A DNA stretch of 64,000 nt. It comes from Rhizophagus clarus. Its lineage: Eukaryota > Glomeromycota > Glomeromycetes > Glomerales > Glomeraceae. The position numbers and the translations under genes were made by a program. Shown here piece by piece: positions 25,499 through 35,358 of the stretch. Where the stretch lies: positions 1,612,001 through 1,676,000 of the forward strand of contig BLAL01000285.1 of the NCBI GenBank assembly GCA_015698045.1, given 5' to 3'. Each line of letters starts with the position of its first letter. Position 1 is the stretch's first letter. The notes below the pieces were generated by a model that was not told where the DNA came from, ran no database searches, and saw only the letters and a program-made list of their open reading frames with translations.

Positions 25499-26226
25499 CC
25501 AATCACAGGTCAAAATATATCAAATCAGGCATTAATCAAATACCAATCAGGTATCTGATTGATGTCTGATTGATGCCTGATTTATTTAATCTGATACCAA
25601 TCAGGCAGCCTGATTGATAGTTAATTTCTGCCAAAATCTGACGTCAATAAGTCACCAATCGGGTAGGATCAATATCTGATTAATGGCTAATTGAGGCTGA
25701 TTAATGGCTGATTGATGGTCAATTGATAGTTGATTTGATGGTCAATTGATGGTTAATTGATGGTCAATTGATGGTTGACTGATGGTTAATTTATGGTCAA
25801 ATTATGGTCAAATTATGGTCAAATTATGGTCAAATTATGGTCAAATTATGGTCAAATTATAATCAAATTATGGTCAAATTATGATCAAATTATGGTCAAA
25901 TTATGGTCAAATTATGGTCAAATTATAATCAAATTATGGTCAAATTATAATCAAATTATGGTCAAATTATAATCAAATTATGGTCAAATTATAATCAAAT
26001 TATGGTCAAATTATAATCAAATTATGGTCAAATTATAATCAAATTATGGTCAAATTATGATCAAATTATGGTTAAATTATGGTCAAATTATAATCAAATT
26101 AATTATGGTCAAATTATGGTCAAATTATGGTCAAATTATAGTCATTTTATGGTTATTTTATGGTTATTTTATAGTCAAATTATGGTCAAATTATGGTTAA
26201 ATTATGTTAAATTATGGTCAAAATAT
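25499..26226. mobile_element. Remnant of a CACAGGTC-type MITE expanded by a minisatellite
   Basis: At about 25505 the sequence starts CACAGGTCAAAATATATC, like the CACAGGTCGAAATTAG end of the fold-back MITE at 54366. It continues with ACCAATCAGGCAGCCTGATT and GTCACCAATCGGGTAGG, which also match parts of that MITE. It then runs into GATTGATGGTCAATTGATGG units that shade into the 11-bp tandem array. A right terminal repeat was not found. Confidence 0.45.
25795..26222 (+). repeat. 11-bp tandem repeat (AAATTATGGTC)
   Basis: Roughly 38 head-to-tail copies of AAATTATGGTC with variants AAATTATAATC and AAATTATGATC. In the middle, GGTC and AATC versions alternate, giving a 22-bp higher-order unit. Translation gives a Trp/Ser/Asn/Tyr repeat, which is not taken as a gene. 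Confidence 0.85.
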
Positions 26227-26634
26227 ATAGGATCTTTATTTATAATAAATAAAAAGTACTAGTGTAAATAAACATAAATAATTATTAATATTTAAAATAA
26301 AAACATTCATAATAAATAATATTACTAGTATTCACATGTAATATTTGAAAACAGATGTTAGTATATATTGATAAAGTTAGTAATATTTAACAAATAGTAA
26401 AACCGTGTATGTAAATATAAAAAGTTAATAATTATCATAGTAAAGTACAAATACAAAAAGTTAGTATTATGAAAAGTTTGTAAAAAAAAAAATATGTAAT
26501 GATATTAGTAAAATATAAAAAAAAAGAATAAAAAAAAAGAATAACATTAGTAATATAAAAAAAAGAAATATAGTATTACATTAGTAATATTAAAAAGAAG
26601 TAAAATTAATACTTTATGGATATTATACGGTATT

Positions 26635-26683
26635 GTATTTACATTGGTTAACATCACTTTGTGACGTTAACCAATGTAAATAC
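26635..26683. repeat. Near-perfect 23-bp inverted repeat (hairpin)
   Basis: GTATTTACATTGGTTAACAT plus CAC at 26635-26657 pairs with 26661-26683 with one mismatch across a TTT loop. Weaker pairing extends outward to about 26617 and 26702. It may be a tiny MITE or the collapsed ends of one. No terminator role is implied for a fungal locus. Confidence 0.7.
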
Positions 26684-26926
26684 CACTGTGCAATATCTAT
26701 ATTATCGTACGGCTAATGCAGATCATATTTTCTATCCACTATATACTGTAAGTTTATCAAAAGTCTAATTAATGATATGTGAAATTTCAAAAAATTATTC
26801 TTTATTTTAATATTATATGCAAATAAACTATTACCATTCAATATTGTACATAAATAAATTATTACTGTTTAATATTGTACAATAATAATAATATTATTAA
26901 CATTTATTAAAAAATATAGGTTAAAT

Positions 26927-27109
26927 TATAGATGCTACCCAAATCCAAAATAATTTGGGATTATGACAGCCCAAATATACAAATCCAAATTAATTTACAA
27001 ATTACATATATAAATTTTGCAATTTGTACATTTGGGATTTGGGAATTATGGCTGTCAAAATATACAAATTAATTTGGATTTACTTAAAATAATTTGGGTG
27101 GCATCTATA
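26927..27109. mobile_element. hAT-like MITE (183 bp)
   Basis: The ends are TATAGATGCTACCCAAAT and, inverted, TATAGATGCCACCCAAAT. The 8-bp TSD is GGTTAAAT at 26919-26926 and GATTAAAT at 27110-27117, with one mismatch. Inner inverted repeats include GGGATTATGACAGCC and its counterpart near 27040. It is non-coding. Confidence 0.7.
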
Positions 27110-27419
27110 GATTAAATGACATCAGCATGATCCTATAGGGCTGTGCGATAATATAAAATAAAATATAGTCAATACAATAAATATAATGACAAAAATACAA
27201 TAATTAATATACCCATAAAATATAAAAAGAGTAAAAAGAAAACAGAAAAGAAAGAGTGTATATTTTTTGAAAAATAAATAAAGTCGCATTTGGTAATTTA
27301 TATGTATGTTAAGATCAGGTCACATGCATAAGATCAGACTGATAAATAAATAGAAAAACTATCGTTAATTTTAATTCTAGAGAATACTAGTAATTTTACC
27401 AACCCTTTATTTAATTTTA

Positions 27420-28050
27420 TGAATTCTAAAAAATTCTTTCTTAAAAGTATAATATAAACTCTTAAAAAATTTCAGAAAAAAATCTCTATTTCCTATATGA
27501 ATCATAGAAAATCTCAAAAAAAAAATTTCTATCAAAAATACTCTGAAAAATTTCATAAAAAAGAAATCTCTATCAAAATATTCCATATAAACTTTTAGAA
27601 AATCTCTCAAAAAAAGAAAACTTTTATCAAAGATATTCCATACAAACTCTAAAAAAATTTCACAAAAAAAATTTTTATTAAAATATTCTATACGAATCCT
27701 TCTTATACAAACTCTTAGAAAATCTCTTAAAAAATTTTCTATTAAACAACCCCCCATACAAACCCTTTTCATATGAATTCTTAGGTAATCACTCAAAAAA
27801 AAATTCTATCAGATATTCCATACGAATCCTTTCCATATGAACTAATTTTCTATTAAAGAATCTCATATGAACCCTTTCAAATAAACTCTTAGAAAATCTC
27901 TCAAAAAAAATTTTTTATCAGATATCCCATACAAACTTATCTCATACAAACTCTTAAAAAATCTCTTAAAAAAAAATTTTTTATCAAAGAATTCCATATG
28001 AACCCTTCCAAATGAACTCTTAGAAAATCTCACAAAAAAAAAAATCCCAT
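27420..28050. repeat. Degenerate minisatellite, ~60-90 bp units
   Basis: Repeated phrases AACTCTTAGAAAATCTC, TCAAAAAAAATTTTT and ATATTCCATACGAA recur in order. Minus-strand translation gives Phe/Arg/Glu-rich pseudo-proteins, which are repeat artefacts and not genes. Confidence 0.6.
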
Positions 28051-28073
28051 ACAAATAAAGCTCCACATGAGCT

Positions 28074-28095
28074 GAGCCAGCTTGCAAGCTGGCTC
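28074..28095. repeat. Perfect 22-bp palindrome
   Basis: Positions 28074-28095 are identical to their reverse complement; the centre is CTTGCAAG. The following 200 bp repeat the words AAGCTT, GGCTC and AGCTTG in both orientations, ending with GGCTCATGAGCC near 28230-28245. Confidence 0.8.
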
Positions 28096-28289
28096 AAGCT
28101 TTTCAAACTGAACCAAGTCAAGCCATGATTAAATTGGCTTGGTGGTTTACAAGCCAGCTTGAAAAAGCTTGAGTCAGGTATTAGGCTTGGTTTGATAAAC
28201 TCAAGCTGACAGTAGGCTTAGCTTGAAAAGCTTAAGTCGGCTCATGAGCCAGATTAAGCTTGGCAATTTTTTACAATTTATATGTAAAA

Positions 28290-28427
28290 AACGCTGGTAC
28301 TAATAGTTCTGGCATTTTTTTTGCAAATTTATATATAAAAAATGCCAGAACTATTTGTTTCAGCACTTTTTGCAATTTTATGAATAAAAAATGCCAGTAC
28401 TAATAGTTCTGGCATTTTTTTTTATGA
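28290..28427. repeat. Direct and inverted copies of a TAGTTCTGGCATTTTTT unit
   Basis: ACTAATAGTTCTGGCATTTT occurs twice in direct orientation, and its inverse AAAAATGCCAGAACTATT lies between them. They could fold as alternative hairpins. No gene is involved. Confidence 0.6.
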
Positions 28428-28562
28428 TTTTATAATACAAAATATCATTAACGCTATAACGAATTATTCGGTATAAAGGCAGGGTCATGTGACTTGCCAA
28501 TCTAATCAGATAATCTGAATATCTGATCTTTTTTTTAATCATTTATCAGTTTATTTTTGTAG

Positions 28563-29310
28563 CGTTACCAGACAAAAAGCATGACCAGACTTTTGGAATT
28601 AAAGTAAGGGAGGGTAGGAAGTGTTTTTCAGTGTTTTTTTTAACTAATTAATTAATTATTTTTTATTTTTATTTTTTGTAGTGTTGCCAGACAAAAAGAA
28701 TGACTGGACTTTTGGATTTAAGGTAAGGAAGGGGTTGGGAGAGGTGTTTCATTATTTTTTTTTAATTAATTAAGTATTAACTTTTTTTTTACTTTTTGTA
28801 GTGTTGCCAGATGAAAAGTATGACTGGACTTTTGGAATTAAGATAAGGGAGGGTGGGGAGGTGTTTTTTGGTGTTTTTTTAACTAATTAATTAATTATTT
28901 TTTATTTTTATTTTTTGTAGTGTTGTCAGACGAAAGGCATGACCAGACTTTTGGAATTAAGGTAAGGGAGGAGTTGGGAAAAATGTTTCGTTATTTTTAA
29001 TTAAGTATTAACTTTTTTTTTATTTTTTTGTAGTGTTGCCAGACAAAAAGCATGATCAGACTTTTGGAATTAAGGTGAGGGAGGGTGGGGGAAGTGTTTT
29101 TTGGTAATTTTTTTTAACTAATTAATTAATTATTTTTTTTTTATTTTTTTGTAGTGTTGCCAGATGAAAAGTACGACCAGACTTTTAGAATTAAGGTAAG
29201 GGAGGGTTGGGGAAGGTATTTTGTTATTTTTTTAATTAATTAAGTATTAACTTTTTTTTACTTTTTGTAGTGTTTTGGATGAAAAGCATGACCAGACTTT
29301 TGGAATTAAG
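28563..29310 (+). repeat. Array A: seven tandem mini-exon-like units (~119 bp period)
   Basis: Each unit has a T-rich tract ending TTTTTGTAG, then 40-41 nt, then GTAAGG or a close variant. Mini-exons lie at 28563-28603, 28682-28722, 28802-28842, 28921-28961, 29034-29074, 29155-29195 and 29271-29310. Spacers contain TTAACTAATTAATTAAT, which could serve as branch-point sequence. Six units translate in one frame as variants of LPDKKHDQTFGIK with no stop; the seventh has lost one base near its start but keeps the same frame at its end. The unit at 28802 has a donor changed to ATAAGG. The 40-41 nt length is not a multiple of three, so simple joining would shift frame. Splicing is not shown. Confidence 0.7.
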
Positions 29311-29415
29311 GTAAGGAAGGGTGGGGGAAGTGTTTTTCGGTAATTTTTTTTAACTAATTAATTAATTATTTTTTTTTTTATTTTAATTACATGCGTAATG
29401 CTATGTGCCGAATAA

Positions 29416-29862
29416 CAATGAAGATCTGCAATCAATTAGATGGACAACAAAAACCTGATCGCCATTATAGTGTACATTTTTAAATTTAGGATTACATGAC
29501 TTGGGCTAATTCCTCGATGAAAGCACATATTATTTAATTAAATTTTTTTATTATTGATTGTGTAAACTGAATTAACCAATTACAATTTTGATATTTATAT
29601 TATTACTACATCAGAATCATTCCAACTTTATAATGAATTTCCCATTGTTATATTTGTGATTCTAGAGGCGTCTTAGTCTTAAAAATTTTAAGTGTGTCAA
29701 ATAATTAATTATGTGCTGTGCCTGCGTAAAAAAATTTTTCAGTTTATTTACGACATTTAAAAATATCTAATTACATGCGTAATATTTAAAAAAATGTGCA
29801 TTATAATGCCGATCAGATTTTTGTTGTCTAACAATCGACATCTAATTGATTGCAGATCTTCA
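29416..29862. repeat. Inverted repeat upstream of the DEQIVMAG-repeat gene
   Basis: The segment 29416-29483, with GAAGATCTGCAATCAATTAG, returns inverted at 29792-29862 with one gap of about 11 bp. A direct repeat, CTAATTCCTCGATGAAAGCA with flanking bases, lies at about 29490-29535 and 29939-29986. ATTACATGCGTAAT occurs at 29387 and 29771. No gene is present; it may act as promoter DNA for the gene at 30121 or be a decayed element. Confidence 0.6.
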
Positions 29863-30120
29863 AATATTATAATGTGTCGGCCTTCCACGTCACTTAAAAA
29901 ATATCATTATTTTAATTACTCGCGTAATTATAGCATTAAGATTACATGATTTTGACTAATTCCTCGATGAAAGCACATATTATTTAATCGAATGGTATTT
30001 ATCATATAGTACAATTAAAAAAATATATATATAAAAAGAGATAAAATTCCTTTTCAAAAAAATCAGAAAAATCATCATAATAAACAATCAAGAAATTTGT
30101 CTGGTTTCGTAAATTTTAAA

Positions 30121-31727
30121 ATGTCCCAACCTTCGCCATCATTTCATCTTGAAGATAAATCCAATTCAGAACTTCTATTAGAAAATTCTCCGTCCTTAGA
30201 AAATGATGAACAAATTGCGATGGCAGGTCCGTCAGATGAACAAATTGTGACGGCAGGTCCGTCAGATGAACAAATTGTGATGGCAGGTCTATCAGATGAA
30301 CAAATTGTGACGGCAGGTCCATTAGATGAACAAATTGTGACGGCAGGTTTGTCAGACGAACAAATTGTGATGGCAGGTCTGTCAGATGAACAAATTGTGA
30401 TGGCAGGTCTGTTAGATGAACAAATTGTGATGGCAGGTTCGTCAGACGAACAAATTGTGATGGCAGGTTCATCAGACGAACAAATTGTGATGGCAGGTTC
30501 GTCAAGGAAAAGGAAGGACGAAAAGCCTATTGAAAGTAAAGAAGCAAAAAAAGTCAAATTAATCTCGGTAGGAAACTTGAAAGAAAAAGGTAAAATATAT
30601 ATATTATTATATACATATACTATTCTAATAACTGTAGAATCATACATTATGTAAAAAATCTGACTTTTTTTATGAGAATCTGTTATTAATTATCGCATTA
30701 CAAATTTATTTTTATTCAAGACACAATCGAAATTCTTTCGGAAGATCATTACGAAGTCCAGCAATTTCTAGAAAATATTCCCGCAAATACTTTGAAAGAC
30801 GGGTTGGTTGCTCTAAAGAGCATGAGTGGCAGCAATTGTAAAAAAATAATTTTGAATATAGATGAACAAAAATTGACTGCAGTACTTCCGTCGGGTTCAC
30901 TAGATATAAAACCGACATTTTACATGGCTGATCAACGTTTTATAGAAACGGAAGAGAGCAGGTTTCTAGATAATCCCTATATACTTCGGCGATTACCTGC
31001 TGAAGACAATAGCAATAATAATACAACAATAGGGATCAATCTTTTATATAAAGAAAAGGCAGCTAATGATGAAAATCTTAAGGAAGATATATTAGCTGTT
31101 GCATGGCTAATATATCATTTAAGAACAGTCCAAGATCGTCTGCCAATAAACCCCCCGATGATGCAACCTAATTACGATAACAAAAAATATATACAGAATC
31201 TACAGGAATATTATGATAATTATTTGGAAAAGGGAATGGAGTTTGATGGCTCCAAAATAAAAGGTGCTATTTCCCTAACTAAAAACATTGATGACGATCA
31301 TAATTCAAGAATTAATTTTCTGGATAAAATAGACGATGGTAATATGTCTTTATTAATAGAGGATATGCTTACAATATTAGATGAAATAAAATCAGAAGAT
31401 GAAACTTCTGAATTATCAAGAAGAAGAAACGTTAGGAGATACTCGTATTTTCACGAGTTATATAAGAAAATATTAGAAGCAGTCGCTTCCGAGCCAAAAT
31501 CATTTGGTGAAACGAATGCTTCAAAAGCTAAAGATATATTAGAAAACTTTCTTAAGAAAGCTGAAGAAAAACTGACACAAAGACAATGGAGAAGCTACAG
31601 AACTTCAGCTGAGAGAATGAACAAGTTGTGGAATATATGCAATAAAAGTTTTGTAATATTCGATCTTGTAACCGGTCTCACGCCCAATTTATTTGAACGA
31701 TTACCGAGTAGGGAAAGTGCAGAATGA
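30121..31727 (+). CDS. Uncharacterised protein with ten 10-residue repeats; in-frame TGA precedes an RGG-rich tail
   Basis: Exons 30121-30589 and 30721-31727 join in frame to give 491 residues up to TGA 31725-31727. The start is the ATG at 30121. After 29 residues come ten copies of DEQIVMAGxS (30-nt units at 30208-30507), then a basic stretch RKRKDEKPIESKEAKKVK that could be a nuclear signal. A charged, mostly helical domain of about 330 residues of unknown family follows; it contains NIPANTLKDGLVALKS and, near the end, KKAEEKLTQRQWRSYRTS. After the TGA the same frame stays open for 95 codons, through WFIIIEKGIYYTQQEY and a GRGRGKGRG-type tail, to TAA at 32013-32015. The end may therefore be a nonsense mutation, a read-through site or a genuine stop. 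Confidence 0.65.
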
Positions 31728-32015
31728 TGGTTTATAATAATCGAAAAAGGAATCTATTATACCCAGCAGGAGTATAGAGGTATTCAAAAGCAACAGCAGG
31801 AGGAGAAGGAAGTTACTGATAATGACGGTGGCAATAGTAGTAATAATAGTGGAAATGAAGGACAGGGAAGTGGAAAGGGAAGGGGAAGCGGAGGACGGGG
31901 AAGTGGAAGGGGACGGGGAAGAGGAAAAGGAAGAGGAAGAGGAAGAGGAAGGGGAAGAGGAAAAGGAAGAGGGAATAAAGCTGGTAACAGTAAAGAAAAG
32001 GAAAAAGCAGTCTAA

Positions 32016-32601
32016 AGAGATAAATATCTTTTTCATAATTATAATTAATCCAGAACGTGTTATTTTTTTTTTATTTTCTTAGTCGGCATCTTTTAGTTCT
32101 ATAAAATAATAATACAATAATAATAAATCGAAAATTTTATTAAATTTTCATCGAAAAAATATATAAATAATTCATATTTACCACCTCATTCCTCTTAAGA
32201 GACTATATGTTAATTCTCAAAATGTATGCAGAACTTTTAATAATAAATAAAGTATTATATTATAAACACTTAAAACATTTATAGCAAAGTTTAAAGATAC
32301 TAAAGGATTCTATAATTTAATAGATTCTTTAAGAAACTTTAAACATTTTATCTTTAAGGAATTTTTATAAATTGAATTAGGTATTAACTATATAAAAACT
32401 TTATTTTAAACATTATTTAATCTTAATCAAATTTAAAGTCGATCTCATGGGATTTATAAAAATCAATCTGTACCGAACATTGATATTTCCGCATTGCATA
32501 TAATAAAAGATTTTCTTTTTTTACTATGCTACGCTGCATAATGTTGTAACGAATAAAATATTGATCTACAATAAAGTAATCCATTTATTGCGAGTCAGAT
32601 A
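32016..32601. other. AT-rich intergenic region
   Basis: 3' flank of the repeat gene. Several AATAAA-like words lie at 32100-32260, consistent with polyadenylation. No gene is supported. Confidence 0.4.
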
Positions 32602-32609
32602 CCACACAG

Positions 32610-33001
32610 CAGGGCCGATGATATTTTATGTTTCGCAGAATATCACATAAATCACAAAATTTTGTGATAAACAAAAATTTCAAAATATCACAACATAATT
32701 TCACAAAATTTATTTATTTATATATACAAGCGCATAATTCCACACAATTGCCATGTAATTTCTATATAATTTTCATGTGGCTTCCATAATTAGCATAGTT
32801 TGTGTAATCTAGAAAATTTTTTAAGGAAGTTCGAATTGTAAAAATTATGAGAAATTATCGCAGAAATGGCACAAAATTTTATTTAAAACGCCACAAAATT
32901 ACACAAAATTACCAAAAATAGGAAAACACAACATAACACAAAATTTATTTTTATCACACACAAATTTTACCTTTTAGTGCCGCAGAAAATCATCGGCCCT
33001 G
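32610..33001. mobile_element. hAT-like MITE with CAGGGCC ends (392 bp)
   Basis: The terminal inverted repeats begin CAGGGCCGATGATATTTT and, inverted, CAGGGCCGATGATTTTCT. The 8-bp TSD is CCACACAG at 32602-32609 and CAACACAG at 33002-33009, with one mismatch. CAGGG-type ends with 8-bp duplications are the hAT hallmark. The inside is built of [16 protein letters not shown] repeats and is non-coding. Confidence 0.75.
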
Positions 33002-33276
33002 CAACACAGGTGCCGCAGATGAATCACGCGTCACACAATTCAAAATTATTTATACAGGGTAATCTAGATATGACTTTTTTTATTCGAGATTAGATTTTTT
33101 TTATATACACACGTAAGTACATTTTTTCCACACTTTTTACCACAGTATACTCACGTAAGAATATTTTTTATTAATAATTTGAAATCTTTTGTTTCTTTTC
33201 CATTTAATATACTAATGAGAAATAATTTTTTTTTATGAATATTCTCAAATAATAAATCATTCAAATAAAATCTCAA

Positions 33277-35358
33277 ATGTCTACTGATAATAATAATACA
33301 GGACTACCAAAATTTAGAATTAAAAGAGTTAACAATGAAAATAATAATAATTCTAATAATAACACATCAAATACTCTTAAAAAATTTTATAAAAATAACA
33401 AAAGCAGTTCAGTTGTTGGACTACCAAAATTACAAGTTATTCCCAAAGACTTTGAAATTGCAAAAAAAGTGAATTCGGCATCACAATCAGAAACTGAATT
33501 TCTAGTAAATCTCCTAGAAGCACCACAACCAGAAACATTAATTACGAAATTACTTCCGTATCAGAAGCAAGGCCTTGGTTGGATGTTATCAAATGAACAC
33601 CCTAAAGAGCCAACTATTGATGAGGAAGTTCAATTCTGGATTCAAAAGGAGGATCAAACGAAAAAAATACTCTACTTTAATACATTAGCAAGGTTTGCAA
33701 CAATAACACGCCCTAATCTTGCCAGAGGTGGAATACTCGCTGATGATATGGGTCTTGGTAAGACGATACAAATGATTGCTTTGATAGCTTCCAAACCTGC
33801 AATCAATTTAGATTCCACATATTCTAAAACTACTCTGATTGTTGCTCCTTTAAGTGTGCTTGAAAATTGGATTGACCAAATCAACAAGCATGTTAAGAAA
33901 GGGTCTCTTTCTTATTATGTTTTTCATGGCGTTGATCGAATTAATGATCCAGAATTTCTTAAAACTTACGATATAATAATTACTACATATGCTATTCTTG
34001 CACAATCAAATATAGAAGAAAGGAGTGGATTATTTGCCATTAAATGGCTTCGAGTTATCTTAGATGAAGGACATATTATTCGTACACAATCAACAAAACA
34101 AAGTATTGCCGTATGTAATTTGGATGCTGAGAGAAGATGGATTCTTACAGGAACCCCAATTATGAACGAATTAAATGATATATATTCTTTAATTAAATTC
34201 TTAAAATTCACTCCTTTTGATAGTCTAGAAATATGGAATAGCATATTTAACAACAAAACAATAAAGTTTAAAGATGGTAACAATCTTAGAAGCTTAATAA
34301 AAGCCGTTTGTCTTTGTAGAACAAAGGATATGAAATTCAATGGACATCCTATAGTATGTCTTCCTCCTATTAATTTCTATACTCATAAAATTAAGTTTAA
34401 GACGGATGAGAAAAAGATTTATGATAACATGGAAAGTAATATAAAAGAACAATTTAGGAGTTGAAAAGAATCAAGAAATGGCGATTTAAAATATAATTAT
34501 GTAACGTTTCTGGAAATGCTCCTGAGATTACGACAGATTTGCAATCACACAGAGCTTTGTAAGAGACAAATAAATGATGCTGATAGCAATATGAATGATG
34601 AAAGATTGGCTGCCCTGAAAATATCTGTTAGTAATAATAAAAGTTGCTATATGTGCTCTAAACCATTAACAACTCCTACAATTACTCCTTGTAAACATAT
34701 ATTTGACAAAGATTGCATCAAAATTAGTTTTGGAGATGAACCATTTTCTTGTCCGATATGCCAAAATTCAGTTAATATGAATCAATTAATTGAATTAACA
34801 ACAATTCAAATAGAAGAAGAAATTAGAAATTTAGATGATTTTAAAATAAGTTCCAAAATTGAAGCTTTATTGAAATTTTTAAATCAAAATAACGATAAAT
34901 CAGTAGTCTTCAGCCAATGGACATCTTTTCTTGATTTGATTGAAATTGCATTTAAAGATGCAAATGTCAAATTTGTTCGATTTGATGGCAAAATGTCACG
35001 TAATCAGCGAGAAGAGACTATAAATAATTTCAACAATGATCCGGAAATAAAGGTTCTTCTAATTAGTTTAAAATGCGGATCTTTGGGATTGAATCTTACT
35101 GTTGCTAATCAATGTTTTCTTATGGATTCTTGGTGGAATCCAAGTATTGAGGATCAAGCTATAGATCGAATTTATAGAATTGGTCAAACTCGGCCAGTTT
35201 CTGTCTTTAGATTTTTTATTGAGAATACAATTGAAGATCGCGTGTTTGAACTTCAAAAGAAAAAACGTGGCTTGATATTCCAAGCTTTTGATGAGCAGCG
35301 ATCTGAGAATCTGAATATTGTTGATGAAGCCCTGCAAATTTTATTAGGCAGTAGTTAA
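33277..35358 (+). pseudogene. Rad5/HLTF/Rad16-like SNF2 ATPase with RING finger, interrupted by one in-frame TGA
   Basis: One frame runs from ATG 33277 to TAA 35356-35358 (694 codons) and is broken only by TGA 34462-34464 (codon 396). SNF2 motifs are complete: DDMGLGKT (156-163), DEGH (263-266), RRWILTGTPI; a C3HC4 RING (from C457 and C460) lies between the two helicase lobes. Helicase C motifs are FSQWTSFLDLIE, VRFDGKMSRNQRE and QAIDRIYRIGQT. This lobe-RING-lobe order is that of Rad5/HLTF/Rad16 translocases in DNA damage tolerance or chromatin repair. No HIRAN domain is seen; the N-terminus is Asn-rich. There is no intron, which is odd beside the multi-exon genes here and may mean retrocopying. 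The TGA sits where FRS-Trp-KESRNG would read naturally. It may be a nonsense allele, an assembly error or recoded. Confidence 0.78.

Noticed and set aside
25795..26222. CRISPR array
   Set aside because: Units are contiguous 11-mers without spacers in a eukaryotic-type genome.
26068..26262. ORF made of Trp/Ser/Asn/Tyr repeats
   Set aside because: Direct translation of the 11-bp minisatellite.
27130..27160. hAT-type end TAGGGCTGTGCGATA
   Set aside because: No partner terminal repeat or duplication was found nearby.
27407..28087. Two minus-strand Phe/Arg-rich ORFs
   Set aside because: They follow a degenerate minisatellite and change with its repeats; no start context or introns.
30116..30647. 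Minus-strand ORFs opposite the DEQIVMAG repeats
   Set aside because: A 30-nt repeat without stops stays open in other frames. The plus frame alone splices into a longer domain.
31668..31775. An intron that would skip the TGA at 31725
   Set aside because: A GTAGGG...CCCAG intron can be drawn, but joining leaves the wrong phase and meets a stop at once.
31725..34464. Reassigned nuclear code with TGA as Trp
   Set aside because: Ordinary TGG Trp codons are abundant in all genes, and the pogo relic has TAG stops as well; mutation is the simpler view. Kept only as individual findings.
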